Origin: Liolophura sinensis
Lineage: Eukaryota; Mollusca; Polyplacophora; Chitonida; Chitonidae
DNA length: 64,000 bases
NCBI RefSeq assembly: GCF_032854445.1
Contig: NC_088296.1
Location: 19,829,853-19,893,852 of the forward strand
Direction of reading: 5' to 3'
Shown here: piece by piece, positions 52,033 to 64,000 of the stretch
How positions within the stretch are numbered: position 1 is the first letter of the stretch
Layout: the number at the start of each line of letters is the position of its first letter
The notes under the pieces: model-generated
Seen by the model: the letters and a program-made list of their open reading frames with translations, nothing else
What the model was told of the DNA's origin: nothing
Database searches by the model: none
Made by a program: the position numbers and the translations under genes

Positions 52033-52275
52033 TATTTATTTATTTATTTATTTGATTGGTGTGTTACGCCGTACTCAAGAATATTTCACTTATACGGCGG
52101 CGGCGAGCATTGTGGTGGGAGGAAACCGAGCACAGCCTGGGGGAGACCCATGACAATCCGTAGGTTGCTGACAGACCTTCCCGCGTACGGCCGAAAAGGA
52201 AGCCAGCATGAACTCACAGCCACTGCATTGGTGAGATGCTCCTGGATCAATACGCTGCGCTAGCGCGCTAACCAA
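52033..52275 (-). repeat. SINE-A, nearly full length
   Basis: (TTTA)n tail, tgattggtgtgttacgccgt, gagcattgtggtgggaggaa and ctgcgctagcgcgctaacca of the head. A short duplication cctttgtt flanks it (52025-52032, 52276-52283). Confidence 0.93.
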
Positions 52276-52283
52276 CCTTTGTT

Positions 52284-53039
52284 GTTTTTAGATGCAATAG
52301 GTAGTAATATTGCCTTTTATAGAAGTCGTCAAAGTTAACTTGTGGGTTAGTTTAGGGAAGTCTGAACAGGACATTGTTTCAACTCATAGCTCATAGAAAA
52401 AAACTGAAAAAATATGGTCGAAGGCCTAACAGTACCAGTGTAAGAAGATATTCGGTAAATGTCATCACCAGTAAGGTACTATATGTAAAGATGTCCATGT
52501 GGGACATTGATATAGCACAATCCGAACATCTGCACACCTCCCATCAACCGAATGAATAACATAGATTAATACTCACTGTCCCTAATCCATCGTCTGGAAC
52601 GCAACGATTTTAGATGTCAAAGTAAACTCCCAGCAATCTCCTTAACCGTTATATGTAAATCAGACCACTCTGCAGAATAGAAAACAAAGTATTCTAAACA
52701 CTAGGTGATGTGTGCTTTTAAGGCGCTCTCACAATCTCATTCACGTACAGATATAGTTTTCGCTGTATTTGATCCACCCTTATCCGGTTAAGGGCCCAAC
52801 GAATGAGGGCAGTGATTTCCTCTAACAAGAAACCTTACCAGGCCTCCGTGTAAAGAGTAATTAGACTTAATTAATTGTTATTATTATTATTATTATTATT
52901 AATACTCTTATGTGATTCCGTCGAAAAATGTTCATTTAGTGTACAGACAAGTCCTAATATATTACAATGAACAATCAGTGTACAACTCAGTTCGGCTTAG
53001 TCCATAGCGTTGGGGGGAGGGGGGTGTAATTTGCACTGT
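52284..53039. other. No gene; (TTA)n microsatellite at ~52878-52903
   Basis: Short trinucleotide repeat ttattattattattattatt and a G-rich run ggggggaggggggt near 53012. Nothing else supported. Confidence 0.6.
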
Positions 53040-53180
53040 TTAGGCACTTACAGTGAACAGAATAAAACCCTAACTAGAGTAAATTGACAAGAAGCCGTAT
53101 TTCATCGTTTACTTGTGGCCATTTGCAAGCTATCCCACTGTCGTCGCTGCTCTGGTTTTTATCTCTATTCTGTTCGTGGT
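53040..53180 (+). repeat. Element D, central and terminal modules
   Basis: aaaaccctaactagagtaaa, ttgacaagaagccgtatttc, atcccactgtcgtcgctgct and ctctggtttttatctctatt. Confidence 0.85.
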
Positions 53181-53334
53181 AATTATATAAAAAACAATAT
53201 CTCAGCTCAGTCCTAAATCCAAATACGTAAGAATTTCTATCTGTCAAGTAAACATTAACTGACCAAAGAGTCAGATATACATATATCACCGGATCAAGGT
53301 TTAGCGTATACGTTCAAAGATGGTAACAACTGGT

Positions 53335-53450
53335 ATTTATTTATTTATTTAGTGTTTTACTAGATCTAGTGCCATACTGGGTCTCTCTAGGAGACCAGGA
53401 GTATTTCATTTATACGAAGGCGGCCAGCGTTATGATGGAAGGAAACCGCG
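53335..53450 (-). repeat. SINE-A, degraded, with an internal insertion
   Basis: (TTTA)n, tagtgttttac, then ~38 bp of foreign sequence, then gtatttcatttatacgaagg and cggccagcgttatgatgga. Confidence 0.75.
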
Positions 53451-56424
53451 AAAAAATGGTAATGGAATTGCGTGGAATGTATTCCACTTTGTCCAGATTG
53501 CCTCCTGCATCGTTGGCCCTCTAGACCTGTGGAAACACCCATGGGGAATACTATTACTGGACCGATGCTTTTGTAGGGTTTTAGGAAATGCTTTTTGCAT
53601 TTTTAAAATCTGTACCGTGCGTAATTTTAATAGCTACAGGAAGCTTAAAGGAACTAGACATCATGTGGTTAGAATCCTTTTTTTTAAATAAAAGACAAAT
53701 GTTAAATTTTTTAAAACGGTTTTAGATGTTTTGTTTCGGATTTTTAAATTTTTACTGAGCGAAAGATTAACCGGTTCAACACATCGGTTTGCGCACGCAA
53801 TCATCATGGGGAGAAGACTTTCTGCCGGTGAACATGCCATCCCCTATACTCTCACCCACAAAATAAATTAATAGGCCATAAATGTGTTTTCCCGTATGAG
53901 CACTTTACTGTCCGTATCGTACACATTTTCGTATTACGCAAGCATGAAAACCTGTCTGTTAATCATAAATGATCCTTGGCATACCTTATCTCCATAAACT
54001 GGAGGCCTTCAACTGTCAATTACATTAGCTAATTGAAACTGGTGGCTGAAAACCTTTATAGAAGGTACTGTGAGACCATGAACATCAGTTTTAATCTTAA
54101 TAAGAGCACACATTAAAAACAGGCAGTCATACATGCTGTGAAATCGCCCACTTGGATAGCGGGGATGAAAAATTGTTTCATTGTTAAGTATACGCGCCAC
54201 TGCCTTTGCCACATGCAGAGCTTTAATTTCTCAAGGCTTCAACAATCCTTACGAGGTTTTAATGATGAGTGGATTAGGTATTATATCGGGAGTGCCTTTG
54301 GTATGTCCACTTTGGCGTTTACCTCGACGTAATTAGGAATTGCACAAGTTCTGCTATTTGACCCCTGAGGCCGGAATAACTACACTCTAAGCGTTTGAAA
54401 CGGATTCCACAAAGTCAATTCAAAGATCCACGATATCAAACGAAGTAAAATACAAAGTATTAATTACATTTAAATCATCAATTAAGTCTCAACTGACCTT
54501 GAGGACTCAGCCTTAGATTAGCGCAATAGAGATTGATGTGAACAAACTTTCTTTTCCACCTTCCTAATATATCCGCTTGCCATCAGGAAGTGTTGCTCAC
54601 ATCGGAAGAATTAAAGTGTGACAAATTGGATTAGTGTCCTTGGTTGACTATGAAACCAAGGGTTTTCTGTTTTTCCCTTATGGCCTAGAACATAAAGGAG
54701 AAGAAAATGATGACGTCCGGGATCATGGCTGATTTTAAGAATAGTATCGTTTTCATTAAATTCTACCAGACAATGCACTTTTATGTAAAGCCTGGAATTG
54801 GATTTACTGATTTATTTTATTAATTTATTTATTTAAAGATTGACTGTAATATTTTTAGGTTTATTGTTTAAATAAAAATCCTTATAATTTAAATTTAAGG
54901 AATTAAAGGATGTTATCTAATGTATTACTCTCATTCCAAACCGTGAGAAATGTTAGTGGATTGTGTACCATTACTACGCAACGTCACGTGCACATCGAGT
55001 CAAATGACGAGACAAAGTTTATATCTGCGGGTCGTTTCAAACAAAATTGTAAAAACATTCTTCTAAAAACATTTAGATGTTGATTTCCGAGCAAGAGAAT
55101 TTTGAGTTGCGCGCAGAAGATGCTGATGGCGTTGAATTTATTTCACGAGACACATTTTCTAGGCGACAAGGCGTTTAAGCTATTCTTAACGGACTACTGC
55201 CGCTGTTGTTGTTGCACGCCAATGATATGCAAGAGGTGACTTCGTCAAACCTATTGCAAAACAACGTGCATACATAACATAGAGATGATATCTCAGCATT
55301 TCGAACATACTGGTTATCCAAGAACAACAGCGTGTATTTTAAACATCAGTTGGAAAGTGACTTTGATCAAACTGGGTTGTTTTGGCGAGCACACGCATGC
55401 ACACGTTGACCCAGTAGGTCTGCGTGTTCATGATCAAGCTCATACTGAGGTAGGCACTACAGTTTAAACAGTCTTAATTCATCCTAGAATTTGTACTGAT
55501 GCTCCTGTTTATAAGTAATATAGACGAAAGCGGATATATTTATAGTATTAGAAAAAAGTAATCCTTCATGGGCTTGGCTTCATTTTTTTCGGTTTATTGG
55601 AGTATAAACGCAAAAATTTGACCAATCGGAAAAAGCCGTACAAGCATAAATTCGGGGAAAATTAAATTATTTAAGGTTTACCAGAATATTTTAACGTGTA
55701 CGAGGGCCATCGGTTTTATTTGTGAAAAAACTGCATTCAGAAACATAGCATTAGGGGAGAGATTCTTATCTCTCTTACGTACAACTTCTTTTTATTCAAG
55801 GACAACGTATGTTCAGCGAATGTCACGTAAGGTTACACTTGAGGGAATCCTGAACCATTTATTACTACCAAGATCTGTGGAACAATGGAAGCAGTGAAAT
55901 TTCCTTAATGAGACTCCTACCCAAGAATGGCATAGATGTTTCCAACCTATCAATTGTCACAAAGCCGGGAGCCAGTCCTTTCTGTATGCAATATTGTACC
56001 ACCAACAAACGCATTTGTGAAAGTTGGTAGTTTATTTATCCATTAGATCGCTGCGTTGAATATATGACCAGTTGGATTCAAAGCGCAACTGAGATACACA
56101 TTTGATTATCCACAGCTTTTATACTAGCATGGTACGCGATTTGAATACTAATGTCACCTAGAACATACCCTGCGCCTTGCCAACATCACTGAACAGTGTT
56201 GACTGTTCCTCTTTGCATGATTCCGTCCTAATATCGTACTTTATATACTTTCTTAGTTCTTTGGTAGTTTGTAATAAACGTCGTTTGGGCAATTGGTTTT
56301 GCGATTATTGACTTGAAACGTCCATTTTGGTTGACGGCCTGTATACGAATGTCTGTTTCGACGCATAGATTAAATATGTCTCCCATAGGAGCTGTTTGTG
56401 GCAGTGTACAAAACACTACAGTAT
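53451..56424. other. No feature recognised
   Basis: About 3 kb without a recognisable exon, SINE or tandem repeat. Frames 54009-54212, 54138-54332 and 55285-55467 have no motifs. Confidence 0.5.
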
Positions 56425-56610
56425 AGAGAGATAAACCAGAGCAGTGACGACACTGTGACATTTGGTGAATTATCAGACGTATTACTGGTGAAATCAGGCT
56501 TCTGGTCCGTACACCTGAGTCAGGGTTTTCTTTTGAGTGTTCGTGGACATCCTTAAATAATACATCTTTAAGCCATGGTGCTATTACACAATTCAGGGCT
56601 CAAGCAGAAT
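56425..56610 (-). repeat. Element D, reverse copy
   Basis: aaaccagagcagtgacgaca, actggtgaaatcaggcttct, acctgagtcagggttttctt and caagcagaattga, in reverse order. Confidence 0.85.
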
Positions 56611-56799
56611 TGATGGATCCACCGCATCCGATGTCCCACCACCCCTTCTCGTTACAACCTTACGTTTAATTCCGTTCCCGGCGAAAGCAATTGACGTCAC
56701 AGAAAAACTGAACATTTGTAACCAGTGTGTGGAACATCCTGTTTCCAACAATATTGGCTATGATTTGTACATTAAGTGTTCTGGAATGAACTTCGGAAA

Positions 56800-57000
56800 G
56801 GTCAACGTGTGACCATAAGCCAGCTATCCCAGTCGTCGCTACTCTTGTTTTACTCTCTATGCAGTACGTCTTTAGTTATATTATGAAAAAATGCAAAGAT
56901 GTTAGTTGCAATACATTAGATATCACTGATCTGTAATGCGTCAAAACTCATCACATTTAAAATACAGTTGCGCCAAAACATTGCAAAGGGAGTCAGGCTT
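56800..57000 (+). repeat. Element D, partial forward copy
   Basis: aggtcaacgtgtgaccataa, gctatcccagtcgtcgctac and tttactctctatgcagtacg, followed by the gttagttgcaatacattaga region. Confidence 0.75.
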
Positions 57001-58980
57001 TGGTGAAGGAGGAGGAGGGATGGGGAGGGTGGGGGCTGGGGAGTGCTGGGCTAATACTCGCTGTTCCGGAGGCGTGTATTAAACCACCATCTCGTGAGAT
57101 ATAGCGACTGAATGGCAAACAGTTTATCCATTCGACCAAGGCCCGCCCCTAACCAGTGAACTGAAGCTGTAGAGTTACGACTGTTATTAATTGTTTCATT
57201 GCTGTAAGCTTTGGAATTGGCAGGAGGATAGGGTAACCGTGTTGGCACGGCGCCCGATTAGCTGTATGGAATAGCCCCAAGGCTCTCGATGGTACTGGAA
57301 GCCGTGAACGTACCGCAGAAACGCGAGTTTATCTCTCGCCTTCATGGAATCACAGATACAGTCAATTAACCGAATAAAGGATTCCAGTGCACCATAGGAC
57401 AATAGGCTTCTCTTACATGGTGGACGGAGTTTGATAGCAGTATATAAACTCAAAACACCATTCACGGATCAAAACACTTAGATCGAACGAAGAAAATCAT
57501 TCATGGGTTTAATGTGACTGATATTGACAGAGTAACGTTTGTTTTATGACAATATATAAAACGATATGTTCTCATGAAACTTTAGATATCTTAGACATTT
57601 TCTGTACATATTTGCACAGATTTGCCGAGATGAGCAAAATTGTGGGTACTTTTCCAGTGTAACGGATAAGCCTGGACGCTGACTGGAAAACCAGTCATGG
57701 ATTTTAAGTGGTTAATGTGGATAGAGGAACGTCTCCTATTTAAAGGACGATATATTGTTATGGCACAGTGGATATCTGAGACGTTCTCTGCAGGCTCAAT
57801 TGGAATAGTAACATAAGAAAAGTAGTGGTTGCTCATTTAGTTTCCCCAATAACCCTGAACGCTGGCTGCATGTGCGTTTAGACTAGGAGCCCTACACAAA
57901 AGTCAATCCGAATTGTCTAAAAAATATCGCTTGCAGGATCGATTCTCTGTTTCACAGCTCACATTGCAAACGTCACCTGACACCTACTAGTCTGCCAGAC
58001 ACATGTACCAAAACAAGTTTTTTTTTCAACGCCTGATGTTAAAGTTTTCTTAGAAGAAAACTGAATCCGCGGCTAGCTTGAGAGGCATGTATGCGCCTGT
58101 TATGACGTGCCACGGTTACGAATTCATATTTGTCAAATCGGGTATCTCTAACAATGGATAATCCCATCCTTTCAAATAGAGTTCAATCACTACTGCACAT
58201 TATTTGAATATCTTTTCACACCAGGAATGAGGCCACATTATAAGCCTTGCTTATGGAGGACCATTGTGTCAAATGGCATGTTTGATGGGTTGTCTCTTCA
58301 TGCTTATCTGTGCAAAATGAGATGGTTCAAGGTTGAAACATTGAGCTGTTTTAGCAGTTATTTAGCAGGCACAAATATTCATAATATTTTTCACTTTTGC
58401 CCACAACACTTTTATATCATTAAACCTTTGATTGTTGGGAATCTTAACGGATACTCTGATAATAAAATCCGCGGCAACACCAAGTTTAAATGAAGGACTC
58501 AAACCGAAATTGAAGAGGACTCCAGCTCTACCTGTAAAGTATGACCTAGTTAATATTCGTCACCACAGGTAGATCCCATATTGCCAAATTTAAGCGCTAT
58601 ATTTGATTTAAATAATTTTTAATTGCCTAGGTTCAACGCTAAACAGAAATGATCACAAAAATTCAACAGCTCATAAACGTGACATGCTAAAAAACTGTTG
58701 AAATTCAGTCTTCAGTGATCGCTTATGTGAAGACCGTCTTTGTGAAATATGTCTTTCATTGATTTTCTACCCGAGATGTTACATAGTCACTGTTCTGTTT
58801 ATTTAAAGATTGTACTCAAAGGCTACATGAAAAGTTACTATAGAAAATGAACAGTATGATTTTAATCAAAATGAAGAAAGAAAAAAAAATATTTTCAGGG
58901 TCTATTTTATATTTCTTAATAACCCCTCTATTCTTTGTATATTTACTGTCAATGGCCTAAAAATATTCGGAAATGACGTC
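57001..58980. other. No gene supported; G-rich run at 57017-57041
   Basis: Minus-strand frames 57196-57465 and 57591-57836 and plus frame 58227-58493 are 80-90 codons with unremarkable composition and no motif I can name. The G-rich run is described in the findings. Confidence 0.45.
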
Positions 58981-59175
58981 ATCTATGAACAAGTTGGGAT
59001 CGTTGGACTAGCGTATTGGGGCTCTCTCCCCAACAAAGTTGTTTTGACAGCTTTCAGTGTTGACGTCACCATACTTAATATCCGGACTGACCGGTGGGGC
59101 CTTAGGCTAAATGTACTGTAATGTAATCTTTTATTCCCCAAAAAGAAAGCTGAGAAACATTTTTGCACTTTCATA

Positions 59176-59365
59176 AGTCCCAATGTGGTCGCTGAGTTCA
59201 AGTCCAACCCATGTTGGCTTCCTCTCCGCCCGTATGTGGGAAGGTCTGTCGGCAACCTGCTGAGGGTTTCCCTCTGCCCTGTTTCCACCCACCATAATGC
59301 TGGCCGCCGTGGTATAAGTAAAATATTCTTGAGTACGGTGTAAAACACCAATCAAATAAATAAAT
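59176..59365 (+). repeat. SINE-A, 9-bp target-site duplication
   Basis: Flanked by actttcata at 59167-59175 and 59366-59374. It includes gagttcaagtccaaccca (B-box region) and a short AAAT tail. The minus frames 58983-59351 and 59131-59385 cross it. Confidence 0.94.
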
Positions 59366-59899
59366 ACTTTCATATGATAGGCCACATCATATAATCCGTA
59401 TTAAGAAATACATGTAAAAACCAAGTATGTTATGTTCTTTGAGCCTGCTGTGAATGCCGGCAACCATATTTTATGTTTGTTCTCGCGTAGCGCGATAAAC
59501 TTAACTGATTACGTTTTTGGTGTTAAATATCATTTAATTTGAAATTTGCAATAAATCTTTAAGGGTTAGTTAGTCAATTGTAAGTCAGATTTTCACTTTG
59601 TTTTTTTTTCATTTTTAGAACAATTTATCTGTCAGGTCACGTGAATTTGAATTTGAAAATTTATTGGGATTGTGTTCAAGAACAAAACATCCTCCAAATA
59701 TGTTCCGAGAGGGTAAAGCAACGCAGTTGCGGCCAGTAAGTTCTCAGGAAAAAACCCCACCTCTGTTTCGAAATTCAGCGATTGGATAAAACTTTAACTC
59801 AGATAAACTAACAAAAATCCATATTTTACCAGTTACGTGCGACCAAATTCTAGAGCGGTGACGCCACATAAACTGACACTCTAACCAAAACAGCCATGC

Positions 59900-60040
59900 T
59901 AGTATTAGCGGTTTGAACTTAAGTTTGCCACTTATAACTAAGCATAAAGCCTTAATTGAGGTATTGACAAGAGGCCAGACTCCACTAGTTAAGTATAATA
60001 CCATCATCGCTGCTTTAGTTTTACTCTCCATACTGTTTCG
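59900..60040 (+). repeat. Element D, diverged forward copy
   Basis: gccttaattgaggtattgac, aagaggccagactccactag and catcgctgctttagttttac. Confidence 0.75.
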
Positions 60041-60392
60041 TGATGTCATCGACCAGGTTTCTGTGATGTCCAACCCGGTTACCAAGGCTCATGGTGACTC
60101 TATCACTTAATGTATTACTTCCTGCCCAAGGCAAGGTTTCTACTTCTGTATCTGTGTATACCGGACAATATGAACAGAAATGATCAATTAGGCTTAACAT
60201 AGATAAGAGGATAACGGTAATGGCGGTGATGCTATTACTGATAGATGTGTACCTGGGGGTCATAGGTAAACCTTACGACGTAAGCTGAGGTGAATAGAAA
60301 TGTGATGGTAGTCAGTGATAAAATGCCCGAAGAATATCGGAATTTGTAGATGCGTGATGAGTTGAATAGTGGAATGTAAACTTATGAACCAA

Positions 60393-60734
60393 TGGTAGAG
60401 CGTCCGCTTCGGGACCGGTAGATCCAGGATCAATCCTTGATCGAGTCACACCTAAGACTTTAAAAGAGGAAGTTGTAACTTCCTCGCTTGGCGTTCGGCA
60501 TGAAGGGGATAGTGCAACGACTGGTTGACCCGTATCAGTATAATGGCTCGGGCGGGCGGCTTACTTGCTTTCGGTAAGTCGTCTCAGTGAAGCAGCACTA
60601 AATAAAAGAGCGATGGAAATCCGTCCTGCAACAAGGAGGCACATTACACGCACATGCACCCTAATGATTCCTTCATCGTCATATGACTGAAAAATTGTTG
60701 AGTACGACTTTAAACCGCAAGCACTCACTCACTC
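60393..60734 (+). repeat. SINE-B, 13-bp target-site duplication
   Basis: Flanked by acttatgaaccaa at 60380-60392 and 60735-60747. The head starts inside the A box (tggtagagcgtccgcttcgg). Complete body and 3' tail. Confidence 0.96.
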
Positions 60735-60854
60735 ACTTATGAACCAAAGCCTTTAGCTAGTTGTTCGTACTTGTGAATATAGCAATATGTATTAGTGTTC
60801 ATGTTCATAAGTACAACCATATTGTTTTTTTGTTAAATATATACGCGTATAGCG

Positions 60855-61310
60855 GTTTCGTCACCGCTCTGGTTTTACTGTCTGTTCTGTAAGTCTTATA
60901 TTACATGGTATTCTTGCATAAAGCAGGATTTTGATGATTGACAAAACACCGGCGAGGCCTGCATTATTTTAATGTGTTTGTGTATTAAATTTAATGACAA
61001 CACACCGATTTGAATATTTCCAGACCAGTGACGTCTAATATTTTATCTGAGTGGTGTTTTACGGCGTACTCAAGAATATTTCATTTGTACACAACGGCTA
61101 CCAACATAATAGTGGGAAGAAACCTGATGTTTAATTAGTTAGTTTGTTTTACCTAATTCTGCTTTATGTCATTGTTCCATGGCCCCATGGAATAAAACCT
61201 TAACTCAGGTACGCTGACAAGCGGCCGAGCTTCACCGCTAGTAGTTGTGATCATTTGCCAACGATCACACTGTCTTCACTGCTCTTGCTTTTTCCCCTCC
61301 AAACTGGAGT
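60855..61310 (+). repeat. Element D pair, the second interrupted by an old SINE-A
   Basis: Terminal modules at 60855-60900 (gcggtttcgtcaccgctctg), then the start of another copy (tgacaacacaccgatttgaa, cagtgacgtctaatatttt). A reverse SINE-A remnant follows at 61036-61125 (tggtgttttacggcgtactc). The element then resumes: cctaattctgctttatgtca, aaaccttaactcaggtacgc, ctgacaagcggccgagcttc. Confidence 0.8.
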
Positions 61311-61754
61311 CATTTTTATTGTACAGATATGTTTCAAACAACATGATGCCATTATCGGGTATGTACGTTTAACTTTAAATAAAAGGTACGAAAATACGCT
61401 TTGGCCATCTTGTTGCATCTGTTTGTTATGATAGAATGTCAGTTCTCATCATTAGTCTTCAAAACTTGCACTCATCTCACAGCTTAAAGGGGGACATCAT
61501 TTTGACAAAAACACAGCGGATATCAATCATGACTGGAGCTGTTGTGCGGTGGAAATGAGATGAGACCTGAGTCCTGAGTAAAAGATAAAATGCGCCTTAT
61601 GTCTCGTGAATGAAAGGACATAAAATGTATACAAACAGTTGTGTCTTACAAAATTTGTTAACTAACTTTGATGAAAGAGACATTTATATGTTGAACAATA
61701 GATATTTTCCAAACATCTTTTCATAAAAGGCTTTCTTTTTCTGCCCTACGCCTG
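61311..61754. other. No feature recognised
   Basis: Nothing supported beyond short frames. Confidence 0.5.
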
Positions 61755-61850
61755 CTGTACTAGGTTTCCGCTCACCACAAGGCTGGCATCCCTCGTATAC
61801 GTGTATTATTCTTGAGTAAGGCGTAAAACACAAATCAAATAAATAAATTT
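61755..61850 (+). repeat. SINE-A 3' end, degraded
   Basis: tgctgtactaggtttccgct, attattcttgagtaaggcgt, acacaaatcaaataaataaa. Confidence 0.75.
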
Positions 61851-63004
61851 GTCTCATACATTGCACGTGCAAGTGATACAACAGTGTTGTAAATTTTCAA
61901 CATTCCACGCGTTATATAATGACCCAAACTTTTGATTGGTTACCTGAACTTTCATTCACAAATTTATCCAATGAGAAAGTACTACTGCACTCCGGACGAC
62001 TTCTACGGTTCTTTGACGTGGGAAAAAAAACCCAGACTAGCGATCACTTACTACACCATGAGAGCACTTTCATGGTACCAAATGGCTTTTTGGATACTTG
62101 ATAGATGTTAAATTTGTTTACATGAATATGGAAAATAGCAAAGGTTGGTGAAAGGAAAGGAAGCTCTCGACGCTCTACAAAATCAATGTACTCACAAACA
62201 GAAGTTCACCCGTCAACGATAGTGTCAGGTTTTCATGAAATTACAACAAAGAGTTGTCTCGTGTGTATGAACTGGTCTGCAACTGGTGCACCTAAAGATT
62301 ATTCTTAGATCTAGTCTATTCCATTTACCACATCGAACGCGATAACTGGACTAACTATGACCCTTCGATTCAACATCACGTCTACCATCACGCGGAAAGT
62401 CCAGAACGGAAGCAAAATCAATTCCTTTGATACACCGTAGACTCTGTTTCTTGCATTCATCAAGTTCCAATATCATGGGAAAATCACAAAATAAATTTTG
62501 AAGTGAATTGTTCGCGTTAAAAGCCTGAATATTTCGTTCATATGATTTTCCCAATCACCGCTTCTCGCACTGTGTGAGTCATCGCATGGCGTGTCAGACA
62601 TCTGACCACGACTTAAACCACAATTTTAGTCATATGTTTCTATAAATGGGAAGTTACAAATGCTGATATTTTCGAAAAAAATGAAACTCGTCATCTTATC
62701 GTACACTACTGTACGATAAAGACTGGGGACGAATGAAACTTACACCACTCCTTTAATAAAATTGATATAATGGGTCACTCATTGTATGTCCCCTGTAAAT
62801 AAAATCTTTTTTCTGCGATGTTGCTTTTAAGTGGTGTTTTATAATAATTGCATGTTAAGGAATTGTGAATTTTTCAGGAAGGTAAGATATTTCTAATCCT
62901 CTTTCAGAATTGGTGGGAGACACATGAAGAATGGTGACAGCAATAGCGAAATGATAAATTCAGTTCCAAAGCCGAATGTCTTTAACAGGCTAATGTCTTT
63001 ATGC
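61851..63004. other. No feature recognised
   Basis: Frames 61919-62101 and 62351-62554 have no recognisable motif. Confidence 0.5.
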
Positions 63005-63335
63005 CGAGTGAGTGAGTGACTGCTTAGGGTTTAACGTCGTACTTAACAATTTTTCAGTCATATGACGACGAAGTAATCCTTAGAGCACATGTAATGTACC
63101 TCCTTGTTGCAGGACGGATATCCACCGCTCTTTTATCTAGTTCTGCTTCACTGAGACGCCTTACTGAAGGCAAATAAGCCGCCCTGCATGAGCCATTATA
63201 CTGATACGGGTCAAAGCAGTCGTTGCACTATCCACCAAGTGAGGAAGTTAAAGGTCTTAGGTGTGACTCGACACAGAACTGATCTTGGATCTTCCGCTCC
63301 CAAAGTGGACCAACTGTGCTATTGGGGCCGGGTTT
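63005..63335 (-). repeat. SINE-B, reverse orientation
   Basis: gagtgagtgactgcttaggg (tail), ttaacgtcgtacttaacaat, ttctgcttcactgagacgcc, gagccattatactgatacgg, and the head with aagtggaccaactgtgctat. The frame 63188-63454 crosses it. Confidence 0.92.
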
Positions 63336-64000
63336 TTTGCCAATTGAAAGTCAAGTACTTTACTATGCAGGGTACAAGAACAAGAAATGAAAATAAACCA
63401 TATCTGCACTCTATACTGAGTATCGGAAAAAACCTAGTTGCTGCACTAGCTTAACAGCCACGTTTTTTTGGTGAACATGTTTCGAAAGTCTAAGGGATCA
63501 AGAGCAAAAGTTTCTGGCAACAAAAACTCAACACTCACCTGTTGGAGCAAAGGAATTAGCACAGGTACTCCTCGATCGAATAAATCACATAGTTTTGCAC
63601 AGGTAAGAAAACTTCCACTGTCTTCTTAAAAAAATAGGCCAGCTTCAATGTCCTACGGTATTGACACAAGCTCTCATTAAAGACAAAGACTCAGAGCGTA
63701 AAGCTAATACCATTCCCACCCCAATCGCACAAATAAGACAAACCAGCTGCTTCTCGTGTAGCAGTTAAGCGAAGGCGCTTTCAAACGCTTCCTTCTTCTG
63801 CCTAGTTATAGAGCTAAGCCCGATACGACATCCTAACCCTTTTAGATTTCGTTAGAAAACTGACCATTGTCGAGGCAATCCTACTTATTATCTCCCCTGA
63901 ATTTATCGAGCGGCAGTTTACCCGGTGATTTGGAGAGATACTCATACGCTAAAGCAATTAGCCGGCAAGTTTATAAATCGACCGTAAACGACGGGAACAG
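63336..64000. other. Window end; candidate minus-strand 5' exon end at 63539
   Basis: A strong donor (CCAACAG then GTGAGTG) closes a phase-0 open frame of about 28 codons at 63539-63622 that ends GVPVLIPLLQQ. It has no ATG and no family motif. It could be part of the receptor's 5' end or unrelated. Confidence 0.25.

Noticed and set aside
57196-57836. Adjacent minus-strand frames of 89 and 81 codons that could be exons
   Set aside because: No recognisable motif, no matching splice phases that I could find, and lengths within chance expectation.

Overview
This window is animal nuclear DNA, most likely from a mollusc. Coding sequence is split into short exons with consensus GT/AG junctions. The rest is dense in tRNA-derived SINEs with (AAAT)n or poly-A tails, fold-back elements and minisatellites. 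The mollusc call is inference: I recognise the two SINE types as molluscan from memory only. Nothing looks prokaryotic and there is no operon structure.

One protein-coding gene can be read with high confidence. It lies on the minus strand from about 22.06 kb down to 3.78 kb. Thirteen consecutive exons join in phase without a stop and give 544 residues plus a stop codon. The product is a family B1 (secretin-type) G-protein-coupled receptor. It has the six-cysteine hormone-binding ectodomain, seven transmembrane segments (TM1-7) and a long C-terminal tail, and by motif comparison it most resembles the PTH/PTHrP receptor branch. Only the 5' end is missing (start codon, signal peptide, 5'UTR); it must lie above 22.06 kb, inside or beyond the window. 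Residue numbers used here count from the first residue of the first exon seen.

Layout on the plus-strand axis: 1-3.7 kb is 3' flank with SINEs and three tandem-repeat blocks, one a degenerate array of about 160 bp period. The gene body runs from 3.7 to 22.06 kb. Its introns hold SINEs, two fold-back elements, a 182-bp TIR element and three notable tandem arrays. One array abuts the TM1 exon acceptor, one is built from copies of the TM3 exon acceptor, and one is a 48-bp minisatellite grown from the end of a dispersed repeat. From 22.06 to 64 kb no exon can be supported; this is either a long first intron or intergenic DNA. It holds SINE-A, SINE-B and SINE-C copies, many copies of an unnamed dispersed repeat ('element D'), a MITE-like family whose two copies carry independent SINE insertions, a two-copy 0.7-kb repeat, and 91-bp and 69-bp minisatellites.

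The most interesting points are: (i) a PTHR-like receptor with substitutions at several positions that are near-invariant in the family; (ii) intronic tandem arrays that multiply splice-acceptor-like sequence directly upstream of the TM1 and TM3 exons; (iii) a paralogous empty-site/filled-site pair that defines a SINE insertion exactly; and (iv) a minisatellite derived from the terminal module of a dispersed element. No database search or alignment program was available, so family assignments rest on motif recognition.
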